From Methanosarcina sp. ERenArc_MAG2 (lineage in GTDB: Archaea; Halobacteriota; Methanosarcinia; Methanosarcinales; Methanosarcinaceae), in NCBI GenBank assembly GCA_023955635.1, contig JAMXHR010000016.1, forward strand, positions 434,001 to 498,000: a stretch of 64,000 nt of DNA, read 5' to 3'. Shown piece after piece: positions 47,837-57,697 of this stretch. Position numbers and translations under genes: made by a program. How positions within the stretch are numbered: the first letter of the stretch is position 1; each line of letters begins with the position of its first letter. A model generated the notes under the pieces. It saw only the letters and a list, made by a program, of their open reading frames with translations. It was not told the DNA's origin and searched no databases.

Positions 47837-49182
47837 TCATGATTTTATAAAACTTTTAGCAAATTTTTCAAGTATCATCGAACTTGGATGCGCTGACAAA
47901 GATACCAGTTTGTTTGCGAGTGCAACAGGGAACAAAGAATTATCATACATATCACATTTTAGTAGTTCTAGATTCTGGAGAATCGAATCGATATTCTTAA
48001 AATTTTCTTTTTTTGGGTCGATAACAACAAACTCGTCTGCAACTGGCACAGTTACAACATACAATCCTTCATCACGGGATTTAAAAATCAGTTTTCCCCC
48101 ATAATAAGATGTCCTAGCATAGGGATTATTCGGATCAGCTCTGCCAGGAATTATATACTTATATATGTAATTATTACTCATAATTAAAAGTGTCCCAGGT
48201 TTCATATTCTTTTTTATTTGTGCGGCGTGTTCGACAAAAGGCCCACTTTTTTCAACACCTACTAAATTAAGGTCGTATTTCCCCAATAGATAGTTAGACA
48301 AATCCCTCATTGGTTTATGCATATTCGCAGTGACACTAAAAAACGCTAAAGGCCCATCTTTGATAAATAGTGTTTCTTTCATAAGGGATGGTTTTATCTT
48401 TAATATTGTTCTAATATAATGAATCAATAATAAATGTTCCAGAATATTGGTTACGTATGCTAAAATTCCACCTGCTCCAAATTCATCGTCAATTACTTCA
48501 TGAAGTCTGAAAACATCTGTTAAATATATTTTTTCACCACAATTTTCACAATAGAAAAAATAATCCTCTGACATATTCCTTTTATCTAATTCAATTCTTT
48601 TATTTTCACATTTTGGGTTTGGACAACTAGAAAGTATATAAGAATCGATTTCCAGTTTACTGTCATATTCTCTATATAAAAACCATTTCAAGGTTTCAAT
48701 GAAATTATCTTTATTTTCTGTAAAAAAATCATAAAATGTATTTCTAACCGAATTGGTTAAACTCTCATCTTTATAAGAAATGTTCTTTGTGGGGAGAACA
48801 AATTTTAGCCTTTCTATTTTTTTAGCTTTTCTATATCTTCGGGGTCTATAAAAGATTTAACTGAGAGGTTTTTAAGGTCTTTTAGTTCAAACATCAATGC
48901 TCCAAATTGAAAAAAGTTCAAAGTACATGATGGAAACTCTTTCCTAATGGAAACTTCTGTATATCCCCCATCTATTGTTATGAAAAGGCTTATAGGGCTC
49001 TTTATGTTATAATCGATATCTGTGATAAGATTTTCTTCTCTTAAGTCGATCTCATCAGAGATACCAGGAAGTTTACATTTATCTAAAAATTTTTTAATTT
49101 TTTGATCCCATATTATGTTGCTATGTGATGATTTACTTGCATATTCATTCGGCCTTCTTCCAGTTTGACTTGAATAGCTCAT
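47837..49182 (-). CDS. NurA-like nuclease with zinc-finger insert, frame break at 48817-48823
   Basis: The ATG at 49182 overlaps the herA stop (ATGA). The first frame has SLFITIDGGYTEVSIRKEFP and LNFFQFGALMFELKDL, the NurA motif I region with its Asp. It stops at 48814; one extra A in the coding strand (T7 at 48817-48823) continues as DIEKLKKIERLKFVLPTKNI and joins the 284-residue frame. That part has CPNPKC and CENC (a zinc finger), then ETLFIKDGPLAFFSV (motif II Asp), LNLVGVEKSGPFVEHA and YKYIIPGRADP. These match the order of NurA 5'-to-3' nuclease motifs. Total about 448 residues. It pairs with HerA, as NurA does in archaeal end resection, but here beside a methyltransferase. Confidence 0.7.
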
Positions 49183-49700
49183 TTTAATCCCTTTAAATCC
49201 ATTTCATCGGCCAAAAATCGATCGATATGAACTGGGACCACAAAAGAATTTGAATAAGTTTTCATCCTTATAAATCCTTTATCTGAAGTGGCATTGAACG
49301 AAATTAGATTGTCTGTAAAATCTTTGAAATCATAATATTTCTTAATCTCTTTTATTTCGTCATCGTTATTTAAGTGTGCAATAAACCAATTTTGAGTGTT
49401 TTTCAGAATATTAGAAGAAATAGAACTTACTTCTTGGGTTGCATAAATCAAACCCAAGTTCAGTTTCGCGCCCTCTTTAGCTATTCGATTATACATATCA
49501 GTTAAATCTTTATCCTCTTTTTTCGGGAAAAGATTGTGGGCTTCTTCAAAGTAAAATTGTATAAAATTATTTTGTATATTTTTTGTAAACCTTTTCATTG
49601 AATTATTGAATATTTTTCTACATATCCTTTCAGAGAACAGTTTCTGAACTTTAGGATCTCCTTGTGATAGATCGATAATTACTATTTTTCCTTCACTAAG

Positions 49701-50990
49701 TATTCGTAACAAAATAGATTGAGTATTTTTTTATATAAGTTAATCCTATTTGGTCTATATGCTTGAGGAAATTATTTCCAAAAAATATAACTTGCTAAAA
49801 CCTTTTCTTGATGAAAAAAGCAAACGTTTATTTGCAGCTGCAGAAGCGCTTAGTATTGGCAAAGGCAACATCAGCATAGTTTCTCGTGCAACTGGTATTT
49901 CTGAAAATACAATTAAAAAAGGTTGCACTGAACTGGAAAGTGGCAAATCTCTTTCTGATGATAAAATACGTGCTCCTGGAGGAGGTCGTAAAAAGATTGT
50001 TGAGAAAGACCCTACTCTTTTATCCGATCTTGAGGCACTTATTGAACCAACAAGTCGTGGGGATCCGGAATCTCCTTTACTCTGGACTTGTAAAAGTCTT
50101 CGAAATATAGCAGGGGAACTTCAGAATATCGGACATAAAGTAAGCCATACAAGAGTTGCGGATATGCTTCACATGCTTGGTTACAGTTTACAAGCGAATA
50201 AGAAAACCATAGAAGGAACTGAGCATCCTGATCGTGACAAACAATTTGAGCATATAAGTGAAAAATGTAAAATATTTCAAGGTGAACATCAGCCTGTAAT
50301 CTCAGTAGATACTAAAAAGAAAGAGTTAATCGGAAATTTCAAGAATGTTGGCCGTGAATTGCGTCCAAAAAAAGATCCAATACTTGTCAATGTATATGAT
50401 TTTAAGGATAAAGAACTGGGAAAGGTAAATCCATATGGGGTATACGACATTGCTAATAATGAGGGATGGGTAAACGTCGGCATAGATCATGATACAGCGT
50501 CTTTTGCAGTTGAAAGTATACGTAGATGGTGGAATCTAATGGGGTGTAAATCATATCCTGATGCAAAAAAACTTTTAATTACTGCAGATTGTGGGGGAAG
50601 CAATGGATCAAGAGTAAAATTGTGGAAAACAGAATTACAAAAATTAACGGATGAAATCGGATTGGAGATTTCGGTTTGCCACTTTCCTCCAGGTACAAGT
50701 AAATGGAATAAAATAGAGCATAGACTATTTTCTCAGATTACTCTTAATTGGAGAGGAAAACCACTAACAAGCTATGAAGTAGTTGTAAACCTTATTGCAG
50801 CAACAACTACATCAAAAGGGCTTGAAGTAAAATGCATGTTAGACACGAATAAGTATCCAACAGGAATTAAAATCGAAAAAAAACAGGTTGAAAAATTGGG
50901 CATTATACTTGATGAGTTTCACGGAGAATGGAATTACACATTCAAACCAAAGAATGGAGTGAGTTAATTAAATTATTTTGTGACGAGCCC
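49701..50990 (+). mobile_element. ISAzo13-like insertion sequence, copy A (inside herA)
   Basis: 1290 bp with imperfect inverted ends (tattcgtaacaaaata left; reverse complement of the right end gggctcgtcacaaaata). Flanks TAAG at 49697-49700 and 50991-50994 are a 4-bp target duplication, verified by repair of the herA frame. It differs from copy B by two base changes found and one T in a T-run near the left end. Confidence 0.9.
49759..50967 (+). CDS. Transposase, ISAzo13 family (DDE), copy A
   Basis: 402 residues from the ATG at 49759 (TTG at 49750 is an alternative). The N-terminal helix-turn-helix is ISIVSRATGISENTIKKGC. The catalytic domain has VISVDTKKKELIGNFKN (Asp), LITADCGGSNGSRVKLW (Asp) and WNKIEHRLFSQITLNWRG (Glu). 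The H-F-P-P-G-T-S-K-W-N-K-I-E-H-R-L motif is typical of ISAzo13 transposases. It is intact and probably active. Confidence 0.9.
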   Translation: MLEEIISKKYNLLKPFLDEKSKRLFAAAEALSIGKGNISIVSRATGISENTIKKGCTELESGKSLSDDKIRAPGGGRKKIVEKDPTLLSDLEALIEPTSRGDPESPLLWTCKSLRNIAGELQNIGHKVSHTRVADMLHMLGYSLQANKKTIEGTEHPDRDKQFEHISEKCKIFQGEHQPVISVDTKKKELIGNFKNVGRELRPKKDPILVNVYDFKDKELGKVNPYGVYDIANNEGWVNVGIDHDTASFAVESIRRWWNLMGCKSYPDAKKLLITADCGGSNGSRVKLWKTELQKLTDEIGLEISVCHFPPGTSKWNKIEHRLFSQITLNWRGKPLTSYEVVVNLIAATTTSKGLEVKCMLDTNKYPTGIKIEKKQVEKLGIILDEFHGEWNYTFKPKNGVS

Positions 50991-52512
50991 TAAGCGCTTC
51001 AATAATTTCTACATCAAATGGCTTTTCATTAATAGGTGTGTGGAAATCTTTCATTTCTCTCAATTTTAAGTATCCACTGATATTTGGATTCTTATCTGGT
51101 CCTGGATTTGTTTTCCTAGTTAAAAATATCAAAAGCGCTTTTAAATTATCATCAATCCAATCATGCCCATTTTTATTTTTATATTCAGCGAATAATGGGT
51201 TGTTGGAGTTATCCCATATTGTGGAAAACCAGTTTATTGCCTCCTCAAAAGTTATTCCTTTTTCTGGATTTATTTTTCCATCTTCCTGAACTATTTTATT
51301 CAGATCAGCATTACCTTTAAATTGAATATTATTTTTAGAAGGTTTTAAACCTGCCTTATAAAGGCAACAAAGATATGCTGCTTTTATTCTCTTATATCTG
51401 GTTTGTGCTGAATAATCTGAAGCGTCTTCTGGAAGGGTTAGATCTATAGTTTTAAAATTGTTAACGTAATTACTATCATCACTCAAATGAGATTGTATTA
51501 ATTCGAATCCTTCAGTTATATCATTGTAAAAATTAACTTTCATTACTTTGAAATCTTTTTTCTCCAAAACACTGTATCTAATAACCTTTTCACTATATAT
51601 CTCAAAAATTGCAGTTCCTTTATCTTGCATATTTGGATTTGCATATTCCCCATTTATATCAAAAATTATTTGTCCAACTGGATACATTGGACGTCCATCT
51701 TTGGTAAACGGTTCAATCTCTTTACTTGATTCGTTGAGATTTTTATACATCGCTTTTCGGCTGATTTTTTCAGTGATTTGTACTATTTTCTTTACAGTGT
51801 TCGACTTTCCTGTCCTAGTCATTCCAAAAAGAGCTGTTCTTTTGCCGAGAAAATCTTTTGGATATACATAAACAGGAACTTCCTCTTTTTCTTGGAATCT
51901 TCTTGAAGAACTATACCTGACTATACCAATTCTCTCATCAATTTCGCTTCCAGATATACATTCTCCATCTCTAAAATTCACAATCATCTCTAATATTTTG
52001 TCTCGAGATTTATATACGCTATAGTTATTTGCACTATAAAAGTTCTCAACATCGGCTCCAAAACATATTTTATTTTTTTGATCTTTATAAAATGTGCCCA
52101 AGATACGACATTCTAACCCAGAAAAACTAAATTCATATCTTGTAAAATCATCAAGCTTACTATCTTTACCTGAAGTTTTCAGATTGTCTTTGTAATATTC
52201 TACCATGGAACTGATAACTTCAACATCTGTTGGCAACTTTACAGGCTTTAAAACTCTTAAAAGCAAAGCTTCGTGAACGCTCTCTTCATTTTCATAAAAA
52301 GCAAGCAAAAAAGAACCATGTTGAAGCCCTCCTACTCTCATTTTCCATGAGTCCGCTACAAGCATGTGTAGCATTTCATAATCAATATAAAAAGGTCTGC
52401 CCGCAAAATTTTCTTTTAATTTAGCATCTCTAAAGATATCAACAGATATGATGTCTTTTATTGCTTGCTCTGCGTCCATATTTGCACCGCTACTTAATAT
52501 TTCATTTACTTA

Positions 52513-53481
52513 TTAATTTTTTATATTGAAGTCGGAAGAATCTTCAAACCTTAGCTTGGATTGTAGTCCATATTCTTCTTTTGCGTCTATTGAAACCCAT
52601 CTACGGTCCATTTTTTCAGCACAATAGCCTGTAGTGTTACTACCGGCAAAAGGATCTAATACTAAATCATTTTCTTCAGTTAAAAACTCTATGAAAAAAC
52701 TCGCTAATTCTAGAGGCATTCTTGCAGGATGAGGTCTAAAGCCTCTCTCTTTACATATATTTAAGTAAGTATCTTTGGATTTTGTATTGGCTATGCTAAA
52801 GATATTGGGCATCCTATATTCTTTATTTTCGTCTATTGGTTCTATTTCGATAACATTTGGCATTATACTGCCACCGTTATCTTTTAAGAAACTTTTATCC
52901 CCTATTCTATGCTCGGATGGTCTAAGTCCAGAATTATATTTTTTAGATTTCAATAATTTTATCATTTGTTTACTGTAAGGTCTCAACACTTTTCTATTAT
53001 CAGCTTTAGGGTTTTCAGATTTTGACATCCACCAAATATGAGTAAAACTATCCGTCATTCTTATTCTTTCTATTGTAACCCATTGAGCAGGAGAAGGAAG
53101 CCTTGAAGGATTGTGACAAATGAATTCTTGGCACAGCACAAGCCCAGCATTAGGATTTTTCACAAATCCTAACAAAGATTCGAGATGTAAAAGAGATTGA
53201 ACTGGTTTTTCTGGAACCCATGAGTTCCCCATTTCTATAACTATTGACCCATCATCAGTCAATAAATCTGAAAACATTTCGGCTAAGCCGATAAACCACT
53301 TATTATATTCTTCCCCCTGTAAATTTCCATATTTTTTTTTCTGATTTAATGGAAAAGGAGGAGAAGTTAAGATTAATTGAACCTTATTTTTCAATTTTTT
53401 TCCTAGTTCAGAAACCAATAATTCCTCTGAGTTTCCGACATAGTATTTACCTACTTTAGTTTTATATAGTGGTTTTTGCAT
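52513..53481 (-). CDS. DNA methyltransferase, N4-cytosine/N6-adenine type
   Basis: 322 residues. Catalytic motif IV is LILTSPPFPLNQ at residues 37-48; SPPF/SPPY is most common in N4-cytosine enzymes. Motif I is at the C-terminal side, DLVLDPFAGSNTTGYCAEKM, so the order is IV...I, the beta class. Between them are a target-recognition-like region and the FRPHPARMPLELASFFIEFL segment leading into motif I. It lies 33 nt upstream of herA on the same strand, forming an MTase-HerA-NurA operon. It probably marks host DNA against a HerA/NurA nuclease, as in a restriction system. It is intact, so it may now be an orphan methylase. Confidence 0.85.
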   Translation of the reverse strand: MQKPLYKTKVGKYYVGNSEELLVSELGKKLKNKVQLILTSPPFPLNQKKKYGNLQGEEYNKWFIGLAEMFSDLLTDDGSIVIEMGNSWVPEKPVQSLLHLESLLGFVKNPNAGLVLCQEFICHNPSRLPSPAQWVTIERIRMTDSFTHIWWMSKSENPKADNRKVLRPYSKQMIKLLKSKKYNSGLRPSEHRIGDKSFLKDNGGSIMPNVIEIEPIDENKEYRMPNIFSIANTKSKDTYLNICKERGFRPHPARMPLELASFFIEFLTEENDLVLDPFAGSNTTGYCAEKMDRRWVSIDAKEEYGLQSKLRFEDSSDFNIKN

Positions 53482-53633
53482 GAGAAGCCCTACGTTTTAA
53501 TTAAGAGTAAATTTTTATAGATATTAAATCTTTGTAAATTTGCCTTCAGTAGGGTTGGCTATGCGTCAACAATTAAATATCTAGAGCTCAAAAAGTTACT
53601 CAATTTCACTTGCTTATCGGGGCTGCCGCCTGA

Positions 53634-53749
53634 AAAATAAAAATTAAGTCTTAAAATCCCGCCTGGGTGAAATCCAATTCTACCGGTTCTCTGCCGGTTG
53701 TTCGGGGCTGATAGGAGACGGGGAGGCTAAAAAATAGAGTTTTATAAAA
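53634..53749. repeat. Structured repeat, copy 1, next to ISAzo13 copy B
   Basis: About 116 bp resembling 55499-55614: both contain gtcttaaaatccc, a ttctacc.gttctctgccgg core and gggg.tgat.gga, with an AT-rich end. The core ACCGG-ttctctg-CCGGT is a perfect hairpin in this copy. Overall identity is roughly three quarters by eye. Confidence 0.6.
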
Positions 53750-53762
53750 GATGTGGAACTAA

Positions 53763-55051
53763 GGGCTCGTCACAAAATAATTTAATTAACTCACTCCATT
53801 CTTTGGTTTGAATGTGTAATTCCATTCTCCGTGAAACTCATCAAGTATAATGCCCAATTTTTCAACCTGTTTTTTTTCGATTTTAATTCCTGTTGGATAC
53901 TTATTCGTGTCTAACATGCATTTTACTTCAAGCCCTTTTGATGTAGTTGTTGCTGCAATAAGGTTTACAACTACTTCATAGCTTGTTAGTGGTTTTCCTC
54001 TCCAATTAAGAGTAATCTGGGAAAATAGTCTATGCTCTATTTTATTCCATTTACTTGTACCTGGAGGAAAGTGACAAACCGAAATCTCCAATCCGATTTC
54101 ATCCGTTAATTTTTGTAATTCTGTTTTCCACAATTTTACTCTTGATCCATTGCTTCCCCCACAATCTGCAGTAATTAAAAGTTTTTTTGCATCAGGATAT
54201 GATTTACACCCCATTAGATTCCACCATCTACGTATACTTTCAACTGCAAAAGACGCTGTATCATGATCTATGCCGACGTTTACCCATCCCTCATTATTAG
54301 CAATGTCGTATACCCCATATGGATTTACCTTTCCCAGTTCTTTATCCTTAAAATCATATACATTGACAAGTATTGGATCTTTTTTTGGACGCAATTCACG
54401 GCCAACATTCTTGAAATTTCCGATTAACTCTTTCTTTTTAGTATCTACTGAGATTACAGGCTGATGTTCACCTTGAAATATTTTACATTTTTCACTTATA
54501 TGCTCAAATTGTTTGTCACGATCAGGATGCTCAGTTCCTTCTATGGTTTTCTTATTCGCTTGTAAACTGTAACCAAGCATGTGAAGCATATCCGCAACTC
54601 TTGTATGGCTTACTTTATGTCCGATATTCTGAAGTTCCCCTGCTATATTTCGAAGACTTTTACAAGTCCAGAGTAAAGGAGATTCCGGATCCCCACGACT
54701 TGTTGGTTCAATAAGTGCCTCAAGATCGGACAAAAGAGTAGGGTCTTTCTCAACAATCTTTTTACGACCTCCTCCAGGAGCACGTATTTTATTATCAGAA
54801 AGAGATTTGCCACTTTCCAGTTCAGTGCAACCTTTTTTAATTGTATTTTCAGAAATACCAGTTGCACGAGAAACTATGCTGATGTTGCCTTTGCCAATAC
54901 TAAGCGCTTCTGCAGCTGCAAATAAACGTTTGCTTTTTTCATCAAGAAAAGGTTTTAGCAAGTTATATTTTTTGGAAATAATTTCCTCAAGCATATAGAC
55001 CAAATAGGATTAACTTATATAAAAAATACTCAATCTATTTTGTTACGAATA
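53763..55051 (-). mobile_element. ISAzo13-like insertion sequence, copy B
   Basis: 1289 bp, inverted relative to copy A and nearly identical. CTAA at 53759-53762 and 55052-55055 is its 4-bp target duplication. It lies upstream of the methyltransferase gene and may separate that operon from its original promoter. Confidence 0.9.
53786..54994 (-). CDS. Transposase, ISAzo13 family (DDE), copy B
   Basis: 402 residues; differs from copy A by one residue noted (SDNK for SDDK near position 60). The HTH, both catalytic Asp and the Glu in WNKIEHRLF are present. It is intact. Confidence 0.9.
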   Translation of the reverse strand: MLEEIISKKYNLLKPFLDEKSKRLFAAAEALSIGKGNISIVSRATGISENTIKKGCTELESGKSLSDNKIRAPGGGRKKIVEKDPTLLSDLEALIEPTSRGDPESPLLWTCKSLRNIAGELQNIGHKVSHTRVADMLHMLGYSLQANKKTIEGTEHPDRDKQFEHISEKCKIFQGEHQPVISVDTKKKELIGNFKNVGRELRPKKDPILVNVYDFKDKELGKVNPYGVYDIANNEGWVNVGIDHDTASFAVESIRRWWNLMGCKSYPDAKKLLITADCGGSNGSRVKLWKTELQKLTDEIGLEISVCHFPPGTSKWNKIEHRLFSQITLNWRGKPLTSYEVVVNLIAATTTSKGLEVKCMLDTNKYPTGIKIEKKQVEKLGIILDEFHGEWNYTFKPKNGVS

Positions 55052-55094
55052 CTAAATAGACGAATTTGATGAGTGGTAGTTAATCAATATTAAA

Positions 55095-55349
55095 TCATGC
55101 AACAATCTCATCAAAGCTCAGTTCTCCGGCAGCTAAGGGATACAAAAGAAGTTTGGATTCATGGAACTTTTTCGTGACTACATCGATTTTTCTTGAAACT
55201 TCTGGAGTATAATATGCTTCTCCACAGTTTTCACAGACATAGGCAGAAACGTCTTTAATGGCGATAATCTGCTCTCCAACTTTTGCCACAAACTCGGTTT
55301 TACCTTCAACGAGTTTGTCTTTACAAAAACTGCACCTGTCAGGTTTCAT
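55095..55349 (-). CDS. YgiT-type zinc-finger antitoxin-like protein (MqsA N-terminal type)
   Basis: 84 residues. CSFCKDKLVEG near the N-terminus and YVCENCGEAYYTPEVSRKID form the two CxxC pairs of YgiT-type zinc fingers; the usual HTH domain of MqsA is absent, as in many archaeal copies. The ATG overlaps the stop of an upstream DUF4258-like toxin remnant by 4 nt. RBS AGGAGA lies in the toxin 3' end. It would normally neutralise that toxin. Confidence 0.8.
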   Translation of the reverse strand: MKPDRCSFCKDKLVEGKTEFVAKVGEQIIAIKDVSAYVCENCGEAYYTPEVSRKIDVVTKKFHESKLLLYPLAAGELSFDEIVA

Positions 55350-55492
55350 TTTTGATCTCTCCTAAGTATGTGGTCTATCCATTTATTGTTTTCCGGGATG
55401 TACACCGTGATTATTCTTGCATGGTCTTCATATTCTGCTACCACAACATGATAGGGTCTACCCTCAGAATACGCAAAATTGCCAGTGCTCAA
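55346..55492 (-). pseudogene. C-terminal remnant of a DUF4258-like toxin gene
   Basis: A 48-codon frame reads EGRPYHVVVAEYEDHARIIT, VYIPENNKWIDHILRRDQK, the C-terminal strands of DUF4258/RelE-like toxins paired with YgiT antitoxins (R-P-Y-H...V..Y...ITVY.P). It is preceded directly by a stop and by the structured repeat at 55499, so the 5' half is lost. It ends in the ATGA overlap with the antitoxin gene. Confidence 0.65.
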
Positions 55493-55498
55493 CTAGGC

Positions 55499-55614
55499 AA
55501 ATAAAAATAGTGTCTTAAAATCCCATCTGTGCGAAACCCACTTCTACCTGTTCTCTGCCGGTTGTGTGGGGTTGATGGGAAAGAGGGCCACTAAATATAA
55601 AAATAGATTTTTAA
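55499..55614. repeat. Structured repeat, copy 2, truncating the toxin gene
   Basis: Related to 53634-53749. In this copy TCCCATC (55521-55527) pairs with GATGGGA (55574-55580), and AACCCAC inside it can pair with GTGGGGTT, giving one long hairpin. It begins 6 nt upstream of the broken toxin frame. Confidence 0.6.
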
Positions 55615-56121
55615 TATGCCCTCTTGAGCGACGCGAAATTTTTCATTGCTGGAATTATAATGGCTTTCTCTATAACGGTATCATGTTTCATGTCTATATG
55701 CTTTTTCTGCTGTTCAGCATTTTGTGCAAAATATGTATTAAATTAAAAATGTAATGTGGCTGCATAAAAGTTATAGAAGACAAGTCTGGAAAATCATGTA
55801 ATTTGCTGCTTCTTAACCTTAATTTTTTGTAGATGCTAAATATTTAAATAGCTGATCAGTTTTTTATATAGATAGCATGGATATAAGCTGGTAACAGGCA
55901 TCTATATCTTATTCTGTATTTGAATTGTAGGCGTGTGCTATCAAACTACAATTCCAATGCCAGAACTACGGATATCTCCCATCGGAGTTACGGATACTTA
56001 GTTATGGATATTCGCTATAGAATAGGCATTTATATCAGAAATAGAATGTTTAGATTCTGTTTACAATTCTTATCTTGATTCACACTTACACTATTCAATA
56101 TAATTACAAGAGGCTTAAACT
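55615..56121. other. AT-rich leader region of serS
   Basis: About 500 nt without a supported gene. A 62-aa frame at 55566-55754 lies over the repeat and is rejected. TATA-like sequences near 55850 and 56090 could serve serS. Confidence 0.5.
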
Positions 56122-57629
56122 TTGGAATTACAGTTCAATCTCAAAGCTTATTTTAAAACAAGTGCAGACCCCACTCCTGCAAGAGAAGCTGTAGCTGCTC
56201 TTTTTGAAGAGGCAAACAATACCCTTCTCACAAAAGGGGCGCCTGAAGGACAGGGAGCAAAAATTACGGAATGGAAACTCGGGGAGGACAGGATCGAGCT
56301 TACGCTTGAGTCAGGTCGGTATGTCAGGGCGCATGATGCGATCCTGCGGCTGAAGAAGGTGCTTGCCGAGGCTCTTGGGAAGAAATATAAAATAGGGATT
56401 CGCGGAGTCGAGGTTGAGTCCTTCACCATAAAGCTTCCTGCTGAACACGAATTAAAGGCGCTCAAGGTTCCCTACATCAAGAGCATGGAAAATGTAGACG
56501 GCGGAATCATACTTGAGCTTGAGGTAGGAGAAGCTGAGATGAAAAACCGGGTACCGGACAGGATTCTCACGCTCCTTGAAGAGAAAATCGAGGCTACCAA
56601 GTACGGAGCAAAAGCCGAGCACTGGAATCTGCTCTGGCAGAGAGAGCCAATGGAACATCCCTTCAAAGAAGACCCTACCCAGGCTATGATGAAAGAAGGC
56701 TGGCTCAAGCGAGGGGCAAGCCGTGGGCAATGGATCCATGGGCCTCAGTCGACGAGACTTTTCCGGGCTTTCGAAAAGATCGTCTTTGACGAACTTCTCG
56801 AACCCCTCGAATACAGGGAAATGATTTTTCCGAAACTGGTCACCTGGGAAGTCTGGATGAAGTCCGGACATGCCAAAGGTGTATACCCTGAGATCTATTA
56901 TGTATGCCCTCCGAAGACAAGGGACCCTGAATACTGGGAAGAGGTTGCCGATTATTACAAGGTTACCCATGAAGTGCCTACAAAGCTGATCAAGGAAAAG
57001 ATAGGAGAGCCAATCGGAGGTATGGCATATGCTCAGTGCCCTCCTTTCTGGATGTACGTAACAGGCGAGACTCTTCCGAACGAGGAGATTCCTATAAAAG
57101 TCTTTGACAGATCAGGAACCTCACACAGGTACGAGAGCGGCGGAATCCACGGGATTGAAAGGGTAGATGAGTTCCACAGGATAGAAATCGTCTGGATCGG
57201 GACAAAGGAAGAAGTAGTAAAGTGCGCAGATGAACTTCACGAACGCTATATGCACATTTTCAACGATATCCTGGATATTGAGTGGAGGAAAGCAAGAGTC
57301 ACCCCTGGTTCATGGCACAGGAAGGGCTGCTCGGGCTTGCTGAAGGAAACACTGTCGGGACAACTGACTACGAAGCCTGTCTGCCTTACCGCGGGCCGGA
57401 CGGCGAATGGCTTGAATTCCAGAACGTGAGCATCAATGGTGACAAGTACCCCAAAGGCTTCAATGTGAAGCTTCAGTCTGGAGAAGAACTCTGGTCAGGC
57501 TGCTCTGGAGTCGGGCTTGAGAGGTGGGCTGCAGTCTTCCTTGCGCAGAAAGGGCTTGACCCTGAGAACTGGCCCGAAGAGTTCAGGAAAAGGGTAGGTG
57601 ACCTGCCAAAGGGCATCCGCTTCCTTTAA
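56122..57629 (+). CDS. serS: Seryl-tRNA synthetase, methanogen (type 2), frame break at 57302-57305
   Basis: TTG start at 56122 with GAGG upstream. The sequence MELQFNLKAYFKTSADPTPA through the class II motifs (VFDRSGTSHRYESGGIHGIE; WSGCSGVGLERW as motif 3) is the rare SerRS2 type found in methanogens. A zinc ion bound by Cys in AYAQCPPFWMY, a Glu, and Cys in WSGCSG recognises serine in place of the usual site. The frame stops at 57429; one extra C in C4 (57302-57305) gives [20 protein letters not shown] and continues to 57629, ~502 residues. An essential gene, so the break is almost certainly an error in the sequence. It charges tRNA-Ser (and tRNA-Sec where present). Confidence 0.93.
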
Positions 57630-57697
57630 ACTTTTTTGTTTTTCCTTTAGCAAAAAACCGAATCATATAACCGAATCATATATTACTGAATTCGCCG

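Larger units (their letters stand above)
49179..52479 (-). pseudogene. herA: HerA-type DNA translocase/helicase gene split by an ISAzo13-like element
   Basis: The N-terminal 503-residue piece (52479-50968) has a beta-rich HAS-barrel-like start and Walker A GMTRTGKS at residues 219-226. The C-terminal piece (49712-49179) has KIVIIDLSQGDP, the Walker B-like FYFEEAHNLFP and LGLIYATQE (sensor/motif III). Deleting the IS (49701-50990) and one TAAG rejoins the frame exactly as IIEALSEGKIVIIDLSQG, about 670 residues. The intact protein would be a hexameric DNA translocase working with the NurA-like nuclease whose ATG overlaps its stop. As it stands the last third is detached, so the system should be inactive unless the IS excises precisely. 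Confidence 0.85.
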
